7,526 nucleotides of DNA from Bryobacteraceae bacterium (GTDB lineage: Bacteria; Acidobacteriota; Terriglobia; Bryobacterales; Bryobacteraceae). Where the stretch lies: the NCBI GenBank assembly GCA_014379815.1, contig JACMLA010000574.1, forward strand, positions 1 to 7,526, read 5' to 3'. Shown piece after piece: positions 6,644-7,526 of the stretch. A model generated the notes under the pieces. It was not told where the DNA came from and did no database searches. It saw only the letters and a program-made list of their open reading frames with translations. Each line of letters starts with the position of its first letter. The stretch's first letter is position 1. The position numbers were made by a program, and so were the translations under genes.

Positions 6644-6672
6644 TTGAAAATTGCCCATCCGGATTGTATGGA
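6644..6672 (+). promoter_or_regulatory. Candidate promoter for the DASS transporter
   Basis: TTGAAA (6644-6649, 5/6 to the -35 consensus) and TATGGA (6667-6672, 3/6 to the -10 consensus) are 17 nt apart. Transcription would begin near 6680. The -10 overlaps the minus-strand -10 (6663-6668) by two bases and overlaps the first base pairs of a GGAGTA box, so the two divergent promoters would compete or be controlled together. The spacing is good and the -10 weak. Confidence 0.35.
6663..6668 (-). promoter_or_regulatory. -10-like element for the HAF/PEP-CTERM gene
   Basis: On the minus strand 6663-6668 reads TACAAT, 5/6 to the sigma70 -10 consensus. It would start transcription near 6656 and give a leader of about 43 nt before ATG 6613. 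No good -35 is present 16-18 nt upstream. That interval instead carries TACTCC copies (complements of the GGAGTA boxes), so an activator could substitute. Inference from sequence only. Confidence 0.35.
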
Positions 6673-6702
6673 GTAGTCCCGCATGGAGTAGTGCCAGTTA
6701 TT

Positions 6703-6719
6703 GCGGGGGAATACTCCGC
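6703..6719 (+). promoter_or_regulatory. Hairpin covering a purine-rich ribosome-binding-like tract
   Basis: GCGGGG (6703-6708) can pair with CTCCGC (6714-6719) as six pairs including one G-U, with the loop GAATA. The tract GGGGGA (6705-6710) is the only Shine-Dalgarno-like sequence before the transporter gene and would be largely hidden in this hairpin. The same CTCC can instead pair with the upstream GGAGTA at 6685-6690, which would free the tract. This could be a translational switch, but it may also be chance in G-rich DNA. Confidence 0.3.
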
Positions 6720-6751
6720 GATGTCGTCCGCGATGTCGTCCGCGATATCAT
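6716..6751 (+). repeat. 12-bp tandem repeat, three copies
   Basis: CCGCGATGTCGT is repeated exactly at 6716-6727 and 6728-6739, then a third copy with two G-to-A changes (CCGCGATATCAT) occupies 6740-6751 and supplies the first two bases of the transporter ATG at 6750. The period is a multiple of three, so each open frame through it is preserved. Such a tract can change copy number by slipped replication and would alter the distance between the GGGGGA tract and the start codon. Confidence 0.8.
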
Positions 6752-6762
6752 GCCCTGGTTGA
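6721..6762 (+). CDS. Possible 13-residue leader peptide overlapping the transporter start
   Basis: ATG at 6721 lies 10 nt after GGGGGA (6705-6710) and opens a 13-codon frame, MSSAMSSAISCPG, ending at TGA 6760-6762. It overlaps the transporter start (6750) in a different frame, an arrangement that could couple translation. It is encoded almost wholly by the 12-bp repeats, so it may just be a by-product of them. A short ORF of this size proves little; the support is its spacing from the only ribosome-binding-like tract and its overlap with the next start. Confidence 0.2.
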   Translation: MSSAMSSAISCPG

Positions 6763-7526
6763 TACCGCAAAGCAGGTTGCCCTGGAAGTTGATTGCACTT
6801 GCCGCGGTATACCTTGTCATCACGTACATGGTGCCGAGGCCCGAGTCGGTAACCTTGCCAGGCTGGCGCTTGTTCGCGCTTTTTGCTGCGACAGTGCTCG
6901 GCCTGATGCTGCAGCCCTTACCGGGCGGAGCACTCGTCTTACTTGCCGTGACGCTGGCGCCCATCGTCGGTGGAATTACGATCGCCAAAGCGCTGTCCGG
7001 ATTCGCAGACCCGACCGTGTGGCTGGTCATGGCAGCATTTTTCATCTCCCGAGCCTTGATCAACACCGGACTTGCGCGGCGCATCGCGCTCTTTTTTGTC
7101 CGGATTGCGGGGCGGAGCGCGGTAGGCGTGTGTTACGCACTTGCGCTGTCTGATGTCGCGCTTGCAACCGTCATCCCGTCCAACGGCGCAAGGACCGGGG
7201 GAGTTATTCTTCCCATTCTCCGGTCGATCTCGGAATTGTATGACTCCCGCCCTGAGGAGTCGCCCGACTTACTGGGCAATTACTTATTCACGGCAGTTTA
7301 CCAGAGTATCTGCGTGTCCGCAGCTATGTTTCTTACTGGTCAGGCGAGTAACCCGCTTGTGGCTAAGATGGCTGCTGACTCGGGCTTCCAGATTACCTGG
7401 GCTAGCTGGTTTTTCGCCGGACTGCTTCCCGGGGTATGCTCTTTGATTGTGATTCCGTGGGTGGTCCTGTTTCTGAACCCTCCTCAATTGCGAAAGACAC
7501 CAGAAGCTGCGGCTTTTGCTCGAAGA
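6750..7526 (+). CDS. DASS-family (CitT/SLC13-like) anion transporter (partial, C-terminus beyond right edge)
   Basis: An open frame of 259 codons from ATG 6750 to the window edge, about half of a family that is usually 450-500 residues. It matches divalent anion:sodium symporters or exchangers of the CitT/TtdT/2-oxoglutarate-malate type: a first membrane segment KLIALAAVYLVITYMVP (13-29), GWRLFALFAATVLGLMLQPLP (38-58), GFADPTVWLVMAAFFIS (84-100), GLARRIALFFVR (107-118), and the substrate and ion loop PSNGARTGGVILPI (143-156), followed by a TGQASNPL segment. CitT-like relatives have SNT in that loop; here the third residue is Gly. The likely substrates are di- or tricarboxylates such as succinate, malate, tartrate or citrate; which one cannot be read here. 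No in-frame ATG, GTG or TTG lies in the 90 nt before 6750, so this start is the best available, though no Shine-Dalgarno lies close to it. Confidence 0.9.
   Translation, partial: MPWLIPQSRLPWKLIALAAVYLVITYMVPRPESVTLPGWRLFALFAATVLGLMLQPLPGGALVLLAVTLAPIVGGITIAKALSGFADPTVWLVMAAFFISRALINTGLARRIALFFVRIAGRSAVGVCYALALSDVALATVIPSNGARTGGVILPILRSISELYDSRPEESPDLLGNYLFTAVYQSICVSAAMFLTGQASNPLVAKMAADSGFQITWASWFFAGLLPGVCSLIVIPWVVLFLNPPQLRKTPEAAAFARR

Larger units (their letters stand above)
6620..6717. repeat. Cluster of GGAGTA boxes in the divergent spacer
   Basis: GGAGTA occurs on the plus strand at 6620-6625, 6670-6675 and 6685-6690, and inverted (TACTCC) at 6712-6717. The middle two belong to a longer direct repeat, ATGGAGTAGT, at 6668-6677 and 6683-6692, exactly 15 bp apart. 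The first and third share further sequence: GGAGTATGCCAGTT at 6620-6633 and GGAGTAGTGCCAGTT at 6685-6699. The copies lie over or beside both candidate promoters. This resembles an operator array for one regulator; the boxes are seen directly, the function is inferred. Confidence 0.5.

Noticed and set aside
6614..6658. Fifteen-residue N-terminal extension of the HAF protein
   Set aside because: ATG 6658 lies at the predicted transcription start, has no ribosome-binding site and would place polar sequence before a complete signal peptide. It cannot be fully excluded.
6701..7153. 150-residue plus-strand frame over the transporter start
   Set aside because: The overlapping frame from 6750 carries clear DASS motifs; this one is Arg/Cys/His-rich with no motif and is a shadow.

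Overview
The window looks like chromosomal DNA of an Acidobacteriota bacterium, probably from the Solibacter/Bryobacter side of the phylum. This is inferred from the gene mix, not from a marker gene. The clues are an Oar-like TonB-dependent receptor with an N-terminal carboxypeptidase-regulatory-like domain, a HAF-repeat protein with a PEP-CTERM tail, a stand-alone atypical receiver protein, and several secondary transporters in moderately GC-rich, densely coding DNA. I saw no tRNA, rRNA, CRISPR array, transposase or integrase.

Layout, left to right. (1) Minus strand, 1-1308: N-terminal 436 codons of a TonB-dependent receptor, cut by the left edge. (2) Minus strand, 1431-1805: a 124-residue atypical receiver-domain protein upstream of the receptor. 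(3) Divergent spacer 1806-1951, with a good sigma70-like promoter for the receiver gene and two small hairpins. (4) Plus strand, 1952-5460: a three-gene run of thiamine phosphate synthase (thiE), a LAT-type APC permease whose start lies 26 nt inside thiE, and a CAT-type APC permease that starts 1 nt after the previous stop. (5) Convergent junction near 5490, with a stem-loop that could terminate transcription from both sides. (6) Minus strand, 5489-6613: a secreted seven-repeat HAF protein with a PEP-CTERM sorting signal. (7) Divergent spacer 6614-6749, unusually rich in short repeats: three GGAGTA boxes plus one inverted copy, a 12-bp tandem triplication, overlapping promoter-like elements, and a hairpin over a purine-rich ribosome-binding-like tract. 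(8) Plus strand, 6750-7526: N-terminal 259 codons of a DASS-family (CitT/SLC13-like) dicarboxylate or tricarboxylate transporter, cut by the right edge.

Most genes concern import across the envelope: an outer-membrane receptor, two amino-acid-type permeases and an organic-anion transporter. thiE is the only biosynthetic enzyme and is tightly linked to the permeases. No TPP riboswitch is visible before it. The receptor and the transporter at the edges are open reading frames without a stop inside the window, found by translating directly from the edges.

No clearly new multi-gene system stands out. The spots most worth a second look are the 6614-6762 divergent regulatory region, the 5' end of thiE (a possible one-base frameshift in a C run, or an unusual TTG start), and the thiE/permease overlap.
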